From the NCBI GenBank assembly GCA_028279185.1, contig JANQSS010000169.1, positions 41,164 through 105,163 on the forward strand: 64,000 bases of DNA, in the 5' to 3' direction. Under the pieces are notes generated by a model that saw only the letters and a program-made list of their open reading frames with translations, was not told the DNA's origin and did no database searches. The translations under genes were made by a program, and so were the position numbers. This DNA comes from Saprospiraceae bacterium (GTDB lineage Bacteria > Bacteroidota > Bacteroidia > Chitinophagales > Saprospiraceae). This document shows, piece by piece, positions 9,565-19,138 of this stretch; within the stretch, counting starts at the first letter, position 1, and each line of letters opens with the position of its first letter.

Positions 9565-11072
9565 TGCACCAAGAATTAAATAATTTGTACCCAAAACTTG
9601 ATCTTTTGCCCAATCTCAGCGTCAGAGAACCGACTATGATAGCTACGGCTATCAGACCGAACCTTTTTCTTGATCTTAAGCAAAATCTACGGCGTTTTAG
9701 AAAGCAACATTTTAGTTCTTGGTGCCCTAATTCTGGGCTGACACAATATTTGAATAAAAACACAAAGGCTGCTCCATTGGCAGTCTTTCGTATTTTATTT
9801 GGTTTATTAATGTTGATCGCCGTTATTCGATTTTGGTACAATGGATGGATAGAGAAATTATACATTGACCCTTTATTTCATTTTCACTATTCTGGATTTA
9901 GTTTTATAGATGCATCCTCCAGTCCTGTTTATCTCCTATTTGTTCTTAGTGGTATCTCTGCTGCATTTGTATGTTTCGGTTACAAATATCGAATAGCAAT
10001 AATCGTATTCTTCTTCTCCTTTACCTGGATTGAATTGCTGGATAAAACAACATACTTGAATCATTATTATTTTGTTTCGGTCATTGCTTTTATTCTGATG
10101 TTTTTACCAGCGCACTGCACCTTTTCTATTGATGCGTTTCGCCATGATGATCTTAGGTATGAATTTATTCCTTCATGGAATATTGACATATTAAAACTAA
10201 TGTTGGCCATAGTCTATATATACGCCGGACTGGCCAAGCTGAATAGCGACTGGATGTTCCATGCGATGCCCTTGTCTTTGTGGCTGCCTTCCAAATTTGA
10301 AGTTCCGTTACTGGGATCCTGGATGCACGAAAAATGGATGCACTATCTATTTAGTTGGGCAGGAGCAATTTATGACATTTTCATTGTCGCTTTACTACTT
10401 TGTAAGTCTACCCGTCTCTTCGGATTTGCCGCTGTTGTTATATTTCATCTACTTACGCGTGTACTATTTCCTATCGGTATGTTCCCTTATATCATGATAG
10501 CAGCCAGCCTCATTTTTTTTAGTCCTTCCTGGCATTTGCGTATTTTGAATAAGCTAACTACTCTATTTGGCATAAATGGAGATGTATTCAGCAATGGGAA
10601 GAGGACTTCCTTTGGCCGTCCTCCTTCGATTAGTTTGATACTTTTGAGTGCCTTTATGTGTTTTCAACTGATATTTCCACTCAGACATTTTATTTTTCCC
10701 GGAAATGTGTATTGGACGGAAAGAGGATATAGGTTTTCCTGGAGAGTTATGTTAATGGAAAAAACAGGGTACGCTAATTTTAAAATTGTTAATGGTGTGA
10801 CGGGCAATCGATTTTACATACAAAATGGTGACTTTTTGACAGCGTTTCAAGAAAAGCAAATGGCCACGCAACCTGATTTCATTCTAGAGTATGGAAAGTT
10901 CCTGGGAAAGCACTTTGCTGAGCAGGGACATGAACATGTAGAGGTCTATGTTGAAAGTTATGTCGCATTAAATGGAAGGGCGAGCCAACCCTACGTGCGA
11001 TCCGACGTAGACTTGATGAAAACGACATATACGAAATTATGCAACCAATATCTAACACCATTCAATGAATAG
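9564..11072 (+). CDS. HTTM-domain integral membrane protein (vitamin K carboxylase-like)
   Basis: 502 residues starting at GTG coupled to the imelysin stop; an internal ATG at 9636 (MIATAIRP) is an alternative start. The HTTM domain occupies about 70-330 with several membrane helices (LAVFRILFGLLMLIAVIRF, YLLFVLSGISAAFVCFGY, LMLAIVYIYAGLAKLNSDW). A C-terminal soluble segment follows that resembles the distal part of vitamin K-dependent gamma-carboxylase (FSWRVMLMEKTGYANFKIV). HTTM proteins are recurrent partners of imelysin and TonB receptors in Bacteroidota. Whether this one carboxylates glutamates on a neighbouring lipoprotein is unproven. It overlaps the TonB receptor gene by 8 bp. Confidence 0.82.
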   Translation: MHQELNNLYPKLDLLPNLSVREPTMIATAIRPNLFLDLKQNLRRFRKQHFSSWCPNSGLTQYLNKNTKAAPLAVFRILFGLLMLIAVIRFWYNGWIEKLYIDPLFHFHYSGFSFIDASSSPVYLLFVLSGISAAFVCFGYKYRIAIIVFFFSFTWIELLDKTTYLNHYYFVSVIAFILMFLPAHCTFSIDAFRHDDLRYEFIPSWNIDILKLMLAIVYIYAGLAKLNSDWMFHAMPLSLWLPSKFEVPLLGSWMHEKWMHYLFSWAGAIYDIFIVALLLCKSTRLFGFAAVVIFHLLTRVLFPIGMFPYIMIAASLIFFSPSWHLRILNKLTTLFGINGDVFSNGKRTSFGRPPSISLILLSAFMCFQLIFPLRHFIFPGNVYWTERGYRFSWRVMLMEKTGYANFKIVNGVTGNRFYIQNGDFLTAFQEKQMATQPDFILEYGKFLGKHFAEQGHEHVEVYVESYVALNGRASQPYVRSDVDLMKTTYTKLCNQYLTPFNE

Positions 11073-13548
11073 GTATTCGATACATATTATATGCATTTTA
11101 ACCCTCTGTTTGAATGGCCGTTTATGCGCTCAAATCAATTTTTCTGGCACGGTTGTTAATAATTTTGACAGTCTGCCTTTAGAGCGTGTGGAAATATTTA
11201 ATCAAAATTCGGGCTCCATTCAAATATCGGATGCCAATGGAAAATTTATATTCCAAAATTTAGATACCGGACTTCACTTTTTTACAGCTTACGCAGAAGG
11301 TTTCGAAACGTGTGTCGATTCATTTATTTTAGAGCGAGATCATATTACTAAAATTGGCTTGTCGAAGTTGAAATATAAATTGTCTGGTGTAGAAATTCTT
11401 GCGCGCAGAGAAGAACTATTTGCCATAAAACAACTCAAAGACATTGATGGCACATCGGTATTTGCCGGAAAAAAAACGGAGGTCGTGATAATGGATCTTG
11501 TCAAAGGAAATCTTCCTCAAAATAATAGTCGGCAAGTATATGCACAGGTGTCAGGACTTAATATTTATGAAGGAAGTGATGGTGGTCTTCAATTAAATAT
11601 CGGTGGAAGGGGACTGGACCCCAATAGAACATCGAACTTTAATACGCGTCAAAACGGGTATGACATCAGCGCCGATGTACTTGGATACCCTGAAAGTTAT
11701 TATACACCTCCGTCGGAAGCTCTTTCAGAAATACGCATTCTTAGAGGAGCAAGTTCATTGCAATATGGCACCCAATTTGGAGGGCTGATTGATTTCAGAA
11801 TAAGGAAACTACCTACCTTTAAAAGGCTTGAAGTTCGCAGCAACCAAACGCTTGGGTCATTTAATTCTTTTAATTCATTCAACTCCATCGGATTTAACAA
11901 CCGTAAGTTTTCCATCAATGCGTTTTATAACTTTAAAAAAGGAGATGGGTTTCGACAAAATTCTGAGTACAATTCACATACTGGCTTTATTTCCTTCAAT
12001 CATCACCTCGGTTCAAAATCATCGTTGACTGCGGAGGTAACATATTTCACGTATCTAGCAAAGCAGGCCGGTGGACTTACTGATCAACAATTCCAAACAG
12101 ACGTTCGAATGAGTACACGTGAGCGGAATTGGTTTAGCGTCGATTGGAAATTGTTTAACATCTACTTCACCCATAAAATTTCCAAATCAACTACCCTATC
12201 ATTGAGCGCCTTCCACCTTAATGCAGAGCGAAAAGCCGTTGGTTTTAGGGGAAACCCGATCAATCTAAATGAGAATCCGATCACGGCTTTAGATGAAAAA
12301 GATGGCAACGGGGATTTTATTCTTCCAAGAGATCTCATTTTGGGCTCCTTTAGAAATTTTGGATTTGAAATCAAGTCACTGAGTCATTATAAAATAAAAT
12401 CAAAAGAGTCGGTCTTTTTGGCTGGAGCTAAATATTACAATGCGAATAATACCAGTGTGCAAGGTGCTGGCTCCAGTGGTAGTAATGCAGACTTCGATCT
12501 ATACACGCTTGATCATCCTGATTATGCCAATCAATCAAACTTTACATTCCCAAATCTCAATATTGCTTTTTTTAGTGAGAACATATTTTATCTGTCAAAA
12601 CGCCTTTCCGTAACGCCTGGTTTGCGATTTGAGCATATCGTGACAAAAAGTAATGGCGTCTATAATCAGGTGCTGTTTGACATTGCCGGAAACCCAATTG
12701 CGAACAACCGGTTAACGGAAAATAGGGAATTGGAGCGGCGGTTTTTGTTGTTGGGTTTAGGCATCAGTTATAAAACAAGCGATAGATTTAAATTGAATGC
12801 CAATATATCTCAGAATTATCGTTCCGTTACCTTTAGCGATATTCGAGTAGTGAGCCCTACATTCATTATTGATCCGGACATTCGCGATGAAAAAGGATTA
12901 AGTGCAGATATCGGTTTACTAGGGCGGCTAGGCAAAATTGCTTCATATGAATTGACAACCTATGCTGTCCTGTACGATGACCGAATTGGGATTATTCTTG
13001 ATGATCGAGCAAATCGGGTTCGTAAGAATGTGGGCAAGGCGATTATTTCTGGTGCAGAGTCTTTGTTTAACCTCAATATCGGTCGTTGGGCATCGCCTGA
13101 TGCAAGAAAGATCGAATGCGATGTATTCCTGAACACGGCCTATACGTTTTCCGAGTACATAGCGTCTGAAGAAAATAATGTCGTTGGTAAGCAGGTGGAA
13201 TTTGTACCGGCCATGACAGTAAAAAGTGGTTTTAATGTTGGAATTAAACAAATAGAATTGTCGTTTCAATACTCCTTTGTTTCCCGACAATACACGGACG
13301 TACAAAATTCAGGAAAAGCGGTGGCTGGTGATATTAGAAGCGGAATCATCGGCCCCATAGACGCCTATGATATTGCGGATATAACGATGTCATATTCATT
13401 TGATCAATGGAAATTGACAGCCGGAGTAAATAATTTATTCAATAGCCAATATTTTACACGCCGTGCAACAGGCTATCCTGGTCCGGGCATCATCCCGTCA
13501 GATACCAGATCATTTTTTGTTACTTTGTCTTTTCTGTGGAGCAATTGA
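11065..13548 (+). CDS. TonB-dependent outer-membrane receptor (FecA-like)
   Basis: 827 residues. A signal peptide (about 1-22, ending CAQ) is followed by a carboxypeptidase-regulatory-like beta-sandwich (about 25-105, INFSGTVVNNFDSLPLERVE), a plug domain (about 120-235, including GGRGLDPNRTSNFNTRQNGY and RILRGASSLQYGTQFGG) and a 22-strand-type beta-barrel ending in an aromatic-rich final strand (FFVTLSFLWSN). The architecture fits Bacteroidota receptors for ferric chelates such as dicitrate; the ligand itself cannot be read. It is the last gene of the DUF4856-imelysin-HTTM-receptor operon and overlaps the preceding gene by 8 bp. A TonB/ExbB/ExbD system must be supplied from elsewhere. Confidence 0.9.
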   Translation: MNRYSIHIICILTLCLNGRLCAQINFSGTVVNNFDSLPLERVEIFNQNSGSIQISDANGKFIFQNLDTGLHFFTAYAEGFETCVDSFILERDHITKIGLSKLKYKLSGVEILARREELFAIKQLKDIDGTSVFAGKKTEVVIMDLVKGNLPQNNSRQVYAQVSGLNIYEGSDGGLQLNIGGRGLDPNRTSNFNTRQNGYDISADVLGYPESYYTPPSEALSEIRILRGASSLQYGTQFGGLIDFRIRKLPTFKRLEVRSNQTLGSFNSFNSFNSIGFNNRKFSINAFYNFKKGDGFRQNSEYNSHTGFISFNHHLGSKSSLTAEVTYFTYLAKQAGGLTDQQFQTDVRMSTRERNWFSVDWKLFNIYFTHKISKSTTLSLSAFHLNAERKAVGFRGNPINLNENPITALDEKDGNGDFILPRDLILGSFRNFGFEIKSLSHYKIKSKESVFLAGAKYYNANNTSVQGAGSSGSNADFDLYTLDHPDYANQSNFTFPNLNIAFFSENIFYLSKRLSVTPGLRFEHIVTKSNGVYNQVLFDIAGNPIANNRLTENRELERRFLLLGLGISYKTSDRFKLNANISQNYRSVTFSDIRVVSPTFIIDPDIRDEKGLSADIGLLGRLGKIASYELTTYAVLYDDRIGIILDDRANRVRKNVGKAIISGAESLFNLNIGRWASPDARKIECDVFLNTAYTFSEYIASEENNVVGKQVEFVPAMTVKSGFNVGIKQIELSFQYSFVSRQYTDVQNSGKAVAGDIRSGIIGPIDAYDIADITMSYSFDQWKLTAGVNNLFNSQYFTRRATGYPGPGIIPSDTRSFFVTLSFLWSN

Positions 13549-13888
13549 TTACCTTTTATTAAATAACTTCATATTTATCGGAATTATAATTCTGCTGCAT
13601 ATAAATAAAATCGCAATGCGTGTATCACGTGCGTTCACTTCATGTGCGTACATCGCGTAGCCAGGCCAGACACAATAATGACAGCTACATGTGAGACAAC
13701 ACGGAAAGCAGTTCAATCATTAAAACCACGTCAACCGGCCCGGAATAGCACACTCATATTTAGGCAATGTAAAAACGAAAAAAATATTGACCTCTAAGTA
13801 TGTGCATTGGAATAATATTGAACATGTCTCGGAAGAGTCTTTTAAATTCATTTCTCGAAATGGGTTTACTATCTAAGTATATGATTCC
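13549..13888. other. Intergenic region between convergent operons
   Basis: 340 bp between the ends of the TonB receptor gene and the dnaE-like gene, which converge. I see no convincing terminator hairpin with a T-tract, no RNA gene and no open frame with coding character. Confidence 0.5.
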
Positions 13889-16885
13889 TCAATGCGCCTC
13901 CATCTCCATCGAAAACCTTGCATCTTCCATGTATGACATGCGTGTCATACCCATAACTTCAATTGTATAAAAGCCAAACTCCTCGACTACCTTACCTTCG
14001 AGCTGATAGATGCCCTTTCCTCTAAAGGGATTACGTTTAGCCACAGGAGGAAAATGCACTGTATCTATCCAATCTCCTGAATAATCTAAAAATGTACCAA
14101 ATTGCATCCGCTTATTTCCCGATGTATTTGTGTTCTTAATTGTGACCAGGTAACCATAAATTGAAACGATTTTGTTTTGATACCGATTTAAATCTTTCGC
14201 TAAAAGTATATCATCAGTACCCAACAATGTTTCCTTTAATAATAAAAAGGGATGGCATAACGGAAATCCCAACAGTTCCATCTCATCAAAAGCATTCTCC
14301 AATGTGCGTATTTCAAATTTAGGTAGCTTATACGATTGCTTTGTTGTATACGTAAATAAAACTGGCTGATTATTTTGATATCGGGTTTTATTCAAATAGA
14401 AACTTGCCTTCCATAGTAATGTTCTTTTATCTACACCGGTAAATCTAAACGCATTGATCCTTATGAGGATACTCAGCTGTTCAATTGATATCGGAACTCT
14501 TTGCAGAAAATCATCCATTGATAAAAAAGGACCATTCTCCTTTCGTTCTGCCACAATCCGTTGTGCAACATTACTTTCCAGGCCATTCAAAAGATGAAAT
14601 CCTAGATAAATATCCTTGCTATAAAGCCATGTGTAATAAAAACTTTTATTCATACAGGGAGCATGGACTGTGCCTCCTGACTTTCGTGCTTCATGCACAT
14701 ATAACTCCGTACGATAGAACCCGCCCCCATTATTGATGACGGCTACCATATATTCGAGCGGAAAATAGGTTTTTAAATAAAGGCTTTGATAGCTTTCTAC
14801 GGCATAGGAAGCGCTATGCCCTTTGGCGAAAGCATATCCGGCAAAACTTTCAATTTGCTTCCATATTTCGTATATCGTTTCTTCTTCGTACCCTTTTTCT
14901 TTACAATTTGAAATAAATTTTTGTCGTACCTTTTCAAACTCTTCCCGCGATCTATATTTGCCACTCATTCCTCTGCGTAGCACATCTGATTCTGCCAGAT
15001 CCAGGCCTGCAAAGTGGTGAGCCACTTTGATGACATCTTCCTGATAGACCATAATTCCGTAGGTATCCGGCATAATGTTTTGTAGGATCGGGTGCGCCTT
15101 TTTCCTTCTCTCCGGGTTTTTATGTCGTAAAATATATTCTCGCATCATCCCACTTTTGGCTACACCAGGACGTATGATCGAGCTTGCCGCTACCAATCCT
15201 AAATAATTATCTACTGCCAGTTTTCTGAGAAGCATGCGCATGGCAGGCGATTCTACATAAAAACATCCTATGCATTTAGCTTGACTAATCAGTCGATTGA
15301 TATTGGAGTCCTTAAAGAAAGGTTCTGCGTTGTGAATATTAATACTGGAAACATCGGGTTGATTTACGCTAATAAGCTCTAAGGCATCTTTTATTTTACC
15401 TAACCCTCTTTGACCAAGTATATCGTATTTATACAGCCCGATATCTTCAGCAACCACCATATCAAATTGAGTAGTTGGAAAGCCTTTAGGAGGAAGATCA
15501 GTAGCGGTATAGTAATGTATTGGTTTTTCGGATATAATAATACCTCCCGCATGAATGCTTAAGTAATTGGGCATTCCTTCCAATCTTTTTGCATAGTTAA
15601 TAACCAATCGAGAAAGTTCATCCAACGTATTAAGGTTAAATTTTCCCTGACTTAATTTGTCTATCTCCTCTTTGGGAAGTCCAAATACTTTTCCTAATTC
15701 TCGGACTGCTGCACTGTGCTTGAATGTATTATATGTAGCTAATAAAGCAACCTGATTATCACCACCGAAACGCTCAAAAATATATCGTGTAACATCTTCG
15801 CGATCTCGTGAAGAAAAATCAATATCAAAGTCTGGTGGACTTGCTCGGTAGAGGTTCATAAATCGTTCAAAATATAAATCGAGTTGCACTGGATCTACAT
15901 CTGTAATCCCTAATAAGTATGCGACGATACTATTTGCTCCACTACCTCTGCCCACATGATAATACCCCATACGCTTAGCATAATCGATAATATCCCAATT
16001 GATCAGGAAAAACGGAACAAAATTCATTTTTTTTATTATGTCAAGCTCCTTTCGTAATCGAATTTTTATTTCCGGCGTGCTATTTTCATATCGATATTTT
16101 AGCCCTTCTTCGCATAATTTGTAAATAAGTTTTTCATCTTCGATTCTACTTCCTGTATAACTTTTTTTGTTTTGATGTGATTTATTCTTGGAAAAATTAA
16201 AGTGAATATTGCATTGTTCGATTATTTTATTGGTGTTTTCACCGATACATGTAAGTTGATCAAATTTTTCTTTGAGTATTGCATAAGGCAGCATTATTTC
16301 ACCGCCGTTAGCATGGTCTGTTGGACTTAGCTTGCTTAACAACGTATTATTGTCTATAGCTCTAAGAAGGCGATGCGTATTAAAATCCTTTTTGTTCCTA
16401 AATGTTACTGTTTGCAAGACAACCATCTTTTTTGTAAGATGTGATAGCTCTGAAAATTGAATTTTTTGTAACTCTTGCCAACTCACACCGATATATTCAT
16501 TAGGTAAAAATTGTTTCTTTTTAAGTTTCAGTGCTTGCTTTAAAGGATAAATGATAAAAACGTCTTCGATCGCTGGTGCCTCATTCGGGATCGGAATTTT
16601 GTGATGGGAGTAATATGACAAGAATTGGTTAAGGGCGAGAAAACCATCATTGTTTTGAGCCAAACTTACAAACTGTTGATGGGCACCATTTCTGAAGTCA
16701 ATTCCTATAATAGGTTTTATATTGTATTTTGGAGCAAGTCGAATAAAATTTAAACACGCCGATGTATTATTAATATCTGTCAAGGCAATGCTCTTGTATT
16801 TTCTTGCTTCAGCTAGTTTCAACAATTCTTCTTCCGAGAAGACGCCGTATCGTAATGAATAATAAGAGTGATTATTTAAGAGCAT
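13889..16885 (-). CDS. dnaE2: Short DnaE-type DNA polymerase III alpha subunit (error-prone/DnaE2-like)
   Basis: Family C replicative-type polymerase of 998 residues, much shorter than the roughly 1,150-1,450 residues of housekeeping DnaE in this phylum. It has an N-terminal PHP domain, then the palm with the catalytic PDFDIDF motif at about 349-356, fingers with GRGSGANS (about 310-317) and FAKGHSASYAV, a helix-hairpin-helix region, and a C-terminal OB-like part (VVEEFGFYTIEV). In the PHP site the usual HxH is NNH (residues 4-6), so the first metal ligand is lost. It directly abuts the DUF72 gene (stop 16886, start 16885) downstream of dinB, which suggests a translesion role like DnaE2 of proteobacterial imuB-dnaE2 cassettes. 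The symbol reflects that inference. Confidence 0.85.
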   Translation of the reverse strand: MLLNNHSYYSLRYGVFSEEELLKLAEARKYKSIALTDINNTSACLNFIRLAPKYNIKPIIGIDFRNGAHQQFVSLAQNNDGFLALNQFLSYYSHHKIPIPNEAPAIEDVFIIYPLKQALKLKKKQFLPNEYIGVSWQELQKIQFSELSHLTKKMVVLQTVTFRNKKDFNTHRLLRAIDNNTLLSKLSPTDHANGGEIMLPYAILKEKFDQLTCIGENTNKIIEQCNIHFNFSKNKSHQNKKSYTGSRIEDEKLIYKLCEEGLKYRYENSTPEIKIRLRKELDIIKKMNFVPFFLINWDIIDYAKRMGYYHVGRGSGANSIVAYLLGITDVDPVQLDLYFERFMNLYRASPPDFDIDFSSRDREDVTRYIFERFGGDNQVALLATYNTFKHSAAVRELGKVFGLPKEEIDKLSQGKFNLNTLDELSRLVINYAKRLEGMPNYLSIHAGGIIISEKPIHYYTATDLPPKGFPTTQFDMVVAEDIGLYKYDILGQRGLGKIKDALELISVNQPDVSSINIHNAEPFFKDSNINRLISQAKCIGCFYVESPAMRMLLRKLAVDNYLGLVAASSIIRPGVAKSGMMREYILRHKNPERRKKAHPILQNIMPDTYGIMVYQEDVIKVAHHFAGLDLAESDVLRRGMSGKYRSREEFEKVRQKFISNCKEKGYEEETIYEIWKQIESFAGYAFAKGHSASYAVESYQSLYLKTYFPLEYMVAVINNGGGFYRTELYVHEARKSGGTVHAPCMNKSFYYTWLYSKDIYLGFHLLNGLESNVAQRIVAERKENGPFLSMDDFLQRVPISIEQLSILIRINAFRFTGVDKRTLLWKASFYLNKTRYQNNQPVLFTYTTKQSYKLPKFEIRTLENAFDEMELLGFPLCHPFLLLKETLLGTDDILLAKDLNRYQNKIVSIYGYLVTIKNTNTSGNKRMQFGTFLDYSGDWIDTVHFPPVAKRNPFRGKGIYQLEGKVVEEFGFYTIEVMGMTRMSYMEDARFSMEMEAH

Positions 16886-17785
16886 TCAAAACAGCTTGAG
16901 TTGACTTTTCTCACCAGGCAGGATAGCTGGGATCGTCAAGTTGGCATTGCACATTTCATTAAGTTTTTTACTTATGTGTGCGGCTAGTAACGGAGACTCT
17001 TTTTCTTCGTTTTGATGTACGAAAAAATTAATTTGTTCTATTCCGTTTTCTTTCCAGGTTCCTAAGCGATTTGCCCAATCATCGAGGCGTATATAATCAC
17101 TACTATGGTTTGCTCCTGTAAACCGTACAAAGCATTTTGGCGTAGTGAGTTGCATATGTATTAAGTCTCTTCTACCGGCTGTGTCCGTTATAACATGTGT
17201 CATTTCGTGTGATTCTAAGAGCGAACACAAATCTCCAGAAATAATTTTGTCTTCATACCAGTTCTCATGTCTTAGCTCAACAGCTAAGCTAATACTACTA
17301 GGCCAAAATCTTAAAAATTTCTCAAGGTCACGAAATGACTTTGGAGAAAAACTGGGCCCCATCTGTAGAAAACACATACCCAATTTTTCTTCAAAGTGGA
17401 TAATAGAATCGATGAATTTATTCAACTGATATTCAATGTTTTTAAGTTTTTTAGTATGGCTGATAATCCTAGGAACCTTAGGGAAAAATTTAAAATTATC
17501 TCCAGTTTTCTCTTTCCATATTGCAACCCGTTCGGATGAAGGTATATTATGAAAAGACGTGTTTAGCTCTATCGAATTAAATTGAGTAGCATAGTATGAA
17601 AGCTCATCTTTCGTACCTCTGGGATAAAAGTTTTTTAGATCCTGGCGATTCCATTTAGCACACCCTATGCATATTTCAAAGTTGTCATTTTTTGTCTTTC
17701 CCTGAAGTAATGCTGAGGTTTCAGGAGCATCATCCGGTAAGGTAAAATCTATGTTTTCAGGATTATTTACTTTTCCAAATTTCAT
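16886..17785 (-). CDS. DUF72 family protein (YecE-like TIM barrel) in a mutagenesis cassette
   Basis: 299 residues with the DUF72 pattern: CIGCAKWNRQDLKNFYPRG near 40-58, YYATQFNSIELNTSFHNIPS, FKFFPKVPRIISH, a conserved LGMCFLQMGPSFSP strand, VELRHENWY, and a C-terminal INFFVHQNEEKESPLLA. The family forms a TIM-barrel-like fold with no established reaction. Its place is what matters: 25 bp downstream of dinB and immediately upstream of the dnaE-like gene with no gap, where proteobacterial mutasome operons carry imuA. A role in lesion tolerance is inferred from that operon only. A chance operon partner cannot be ruled out. Confidence 0.85.
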   Translation of the reverse strand: MKFGKVNNPENIDFTLPDDAPETSALLQGKTKNDNFEICIGCAKWNRQDLKNFYPRGTKDELSYYATQFNSIELNTSFHNIPSSERVAIWKEKTGDNFKFFPKVPRIISHTKKLKNIEYQLNKFIDSIIHFEEKLGMCFLQMGPSFSPKSFRDLEKFLRFWPSSISLAVELRHENWYEDKIISGDLCSLLESHEMTHVITDTAGRRDLIHMQLTTPKCFVRFTGANHSSDYIRLDDWANRLGTWKENGIEQINFFVHQNEEKESPLLAAHISKKLNEMCNANLTIPAILPGEKSQLKLF

Positions 17786-17810
17786 ATTCTAATTTTCCAA
17801 AAAGTTAAAA

Positions 17811-19022
17811 TTATTGCGTACGGTGTGCTAAGACAATAGGTGGTTCGCCATTAAAAGGATTCATCATACTACCGATTGTTTTAGCCCCAAAAGTAGATGC
17901 TCTATATACACTTCTGCTTCCATATTTATTGCGAATGGCATCCATGGCTTGATACAAATTAGCGGTTTTTTGGGTATCTTCAAACAAGCTCATTTGGTAA
18001 TTACCTGACACTAGGCTACTGAACCTTACGCCTACTAGTCGAATTAATAACCGCTTGTTGTATAAGTTGTCGAATAGCTCTAACACTTTAGGTATCAAGT
18101 TATGATCTGCAGCTGTGTAAGCTATTTTAGCTTGTTTGGTATATGTATTGAAGTCTGAATAGCGAATCTTTACCGTTACACATGATGTCAATTTTTGACC
18201 ATTGCGAAGTTGAAAAGCCAAATTTTCCGCCATTGCTCGGATAATCGTTTTTAGCTTATGTATATCCGTAGTGTCTTTACCAAAGGTACGTTCGCTGGAT
18301 ATAGATTTTCGCTCATGGTATTGTACGAGCTCTCTATTATCTATGCCGTTGCATTTTAGCCATATTGTCCTACCGTGTTTCCCAAAAACAGACTCCATCA
18401 TTTCGACAGGCATTTGTTGCACGGTGCCCACCTTTTTTATTCCTAAATGACAGAGGGACTGAAAGGTCTTGCCACCTACAGAAGGTACTTTTTTAATTGA
18501 AAGCGGAGCTAAAAATGACTTTTCAAAACCATTATCTATCTTAATCTGGTTATTTGGTTTGGCTTCACCGGTAGCCACTTTAGAAACCGTTTTATTGACA
18601 GATAATCCAAAGGAAATAGGAAGTCCTGTTTCTTTAATAATTTTTGCTCTTAACTCAGACGCAAACTTGTAGCAGCCAAAGTACTTATCCAGCCCTGTTA
18701 GGTCGGCATAAAATTCATCAATACTGGCTTTTTCTAAAACAGGTACATCATTTTTCAGTATTTCTGTAACGGCCTTGGAATACTGCGTATACGTGCCTGC
18801 ATTGCCTTTAATAACGACAGCCTCCGGACATAGTACCCTAGCCATTTTCATCGACATACCTGAATGTACTCCAAATGGCCTGGCTTCATAACTCGCCGCT
18901 GACACGACACCCCTATCTCCCGTCCCTCCAACAAGAATAGGTCGCCCATTAAGCCTGCTATCAAGCAATCGCTCCACTGAGACAAAGAATGTATCCAGAT
19001 CGAGATGTAAGATTGATCTCAT
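17811..19022 (-). CDS. dinB: Y-family DNA polymerase (DinB/Pol IV-like)
   Basis: 403-residue translesion DNA polymerase. Catalytic carboxylates are visible in LHLDLDTFF (Asp8) and ASIDEFYADLTG (Asp102, Glu103); YEARPFGVHSGM is the fingers motif, followed by helix-hairpin-helix thumb segments (VPSVGGKTFQSLCHLGI) and a little-finger domain (RKSISSERTFGKDT). The C-terminus carries YQMSLFED, which resembles a beta-clamp binding peptide (QxSLF), so docking on the sliding clamp is likely. It is the first gene of dinB-DUF72-dnaE, transcribed away from the LexA-like repressor gene. Its -7 promoter element overlaps the first iteron of the operator array, so SOS-type repression is probable. Confidence 0.92.
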   Translation of the reverse strand: MRSILHLDLDTFFVSVERLLDSRLNGRPILVGGTGDRGVVSAASYEARPFGVHSGMSMKMARVLCPEAVVIKGNAGTYTQYSKAVTEILKNDVPVLEKASIDEFYADLTGLDKYFGCYKFASELRAKIIKETGLPISFGLSVNKTVSKVATGEAKPNNQIKIDNGFEKSFLAPLSIKKVPSVGGKTFQSLCHLGIKKVGTVQQMPVEMMESVFGKHGRTIWLKCNGIDNRELVQYHERKSISSERTFGKDTTDIHKLKTIIRAMAENLAFQLRNGQKLTSCVTVKIRYSDFNTYTKQAKIAYTAADHNLIPKVLELFDNLYNKRLLIRLVGVRFSSLVSGNYQMSLFEDTQKTANLYQAMDAIRNKYGSRSVYRASTFGAKTIGSMMNPFNGEPPIVLAHRTQ

Positions 19023-19053
19023 ACTTACCTGGTGTTTTAAAGCATAAAGCTGT

Positions 19054-19129
19054 AATTTTTACCAAATGTAGGAATTTTTACTAAATTTAGGAATAATTAC
19101 GAAAAATAGTTATTTTTACCGCAACTAAC
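19054..19129. promoter_or_regulatory. 19-bp iteron operator array between dinB and the LexA-like repressor
   Basis: Units repeat in phase every 19 bp. Unit 1 at 19054 reads aatttttaccaaatgtagg and unit 2 at 19073 reads aatttttactaaatttagg. Unit 3 at 19092 is degenerate (13 of 19 identical to unit 2), and unit 4 at 19111 keeps only the first half (atttttacc). Unit 2 contains the perfect palindrome CTAAATTTAG. The array fills the space between the divergent starts. The likely ligand is the HTH-S24 repressor encoded alongside. This is direct sequence observation plus inference about the binder. Confidence 0.65.
19063..19070 (-). promoter_or_regulatory. -7 promoter element of the dinB operon
   Basis: The minus-strand sequence TACATTTG matches TANNTTTG and lies about 40 bp upstream of the dinB ATG. 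It sits inside operator unit 1, so a bound repressor would block RNA polymerase. No clear TTTG is present 19 bp further upstream, so the -33 element is weak or replaced. Confidence 0.5.
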
Positions 19130-19138
19130 CTATTACGC

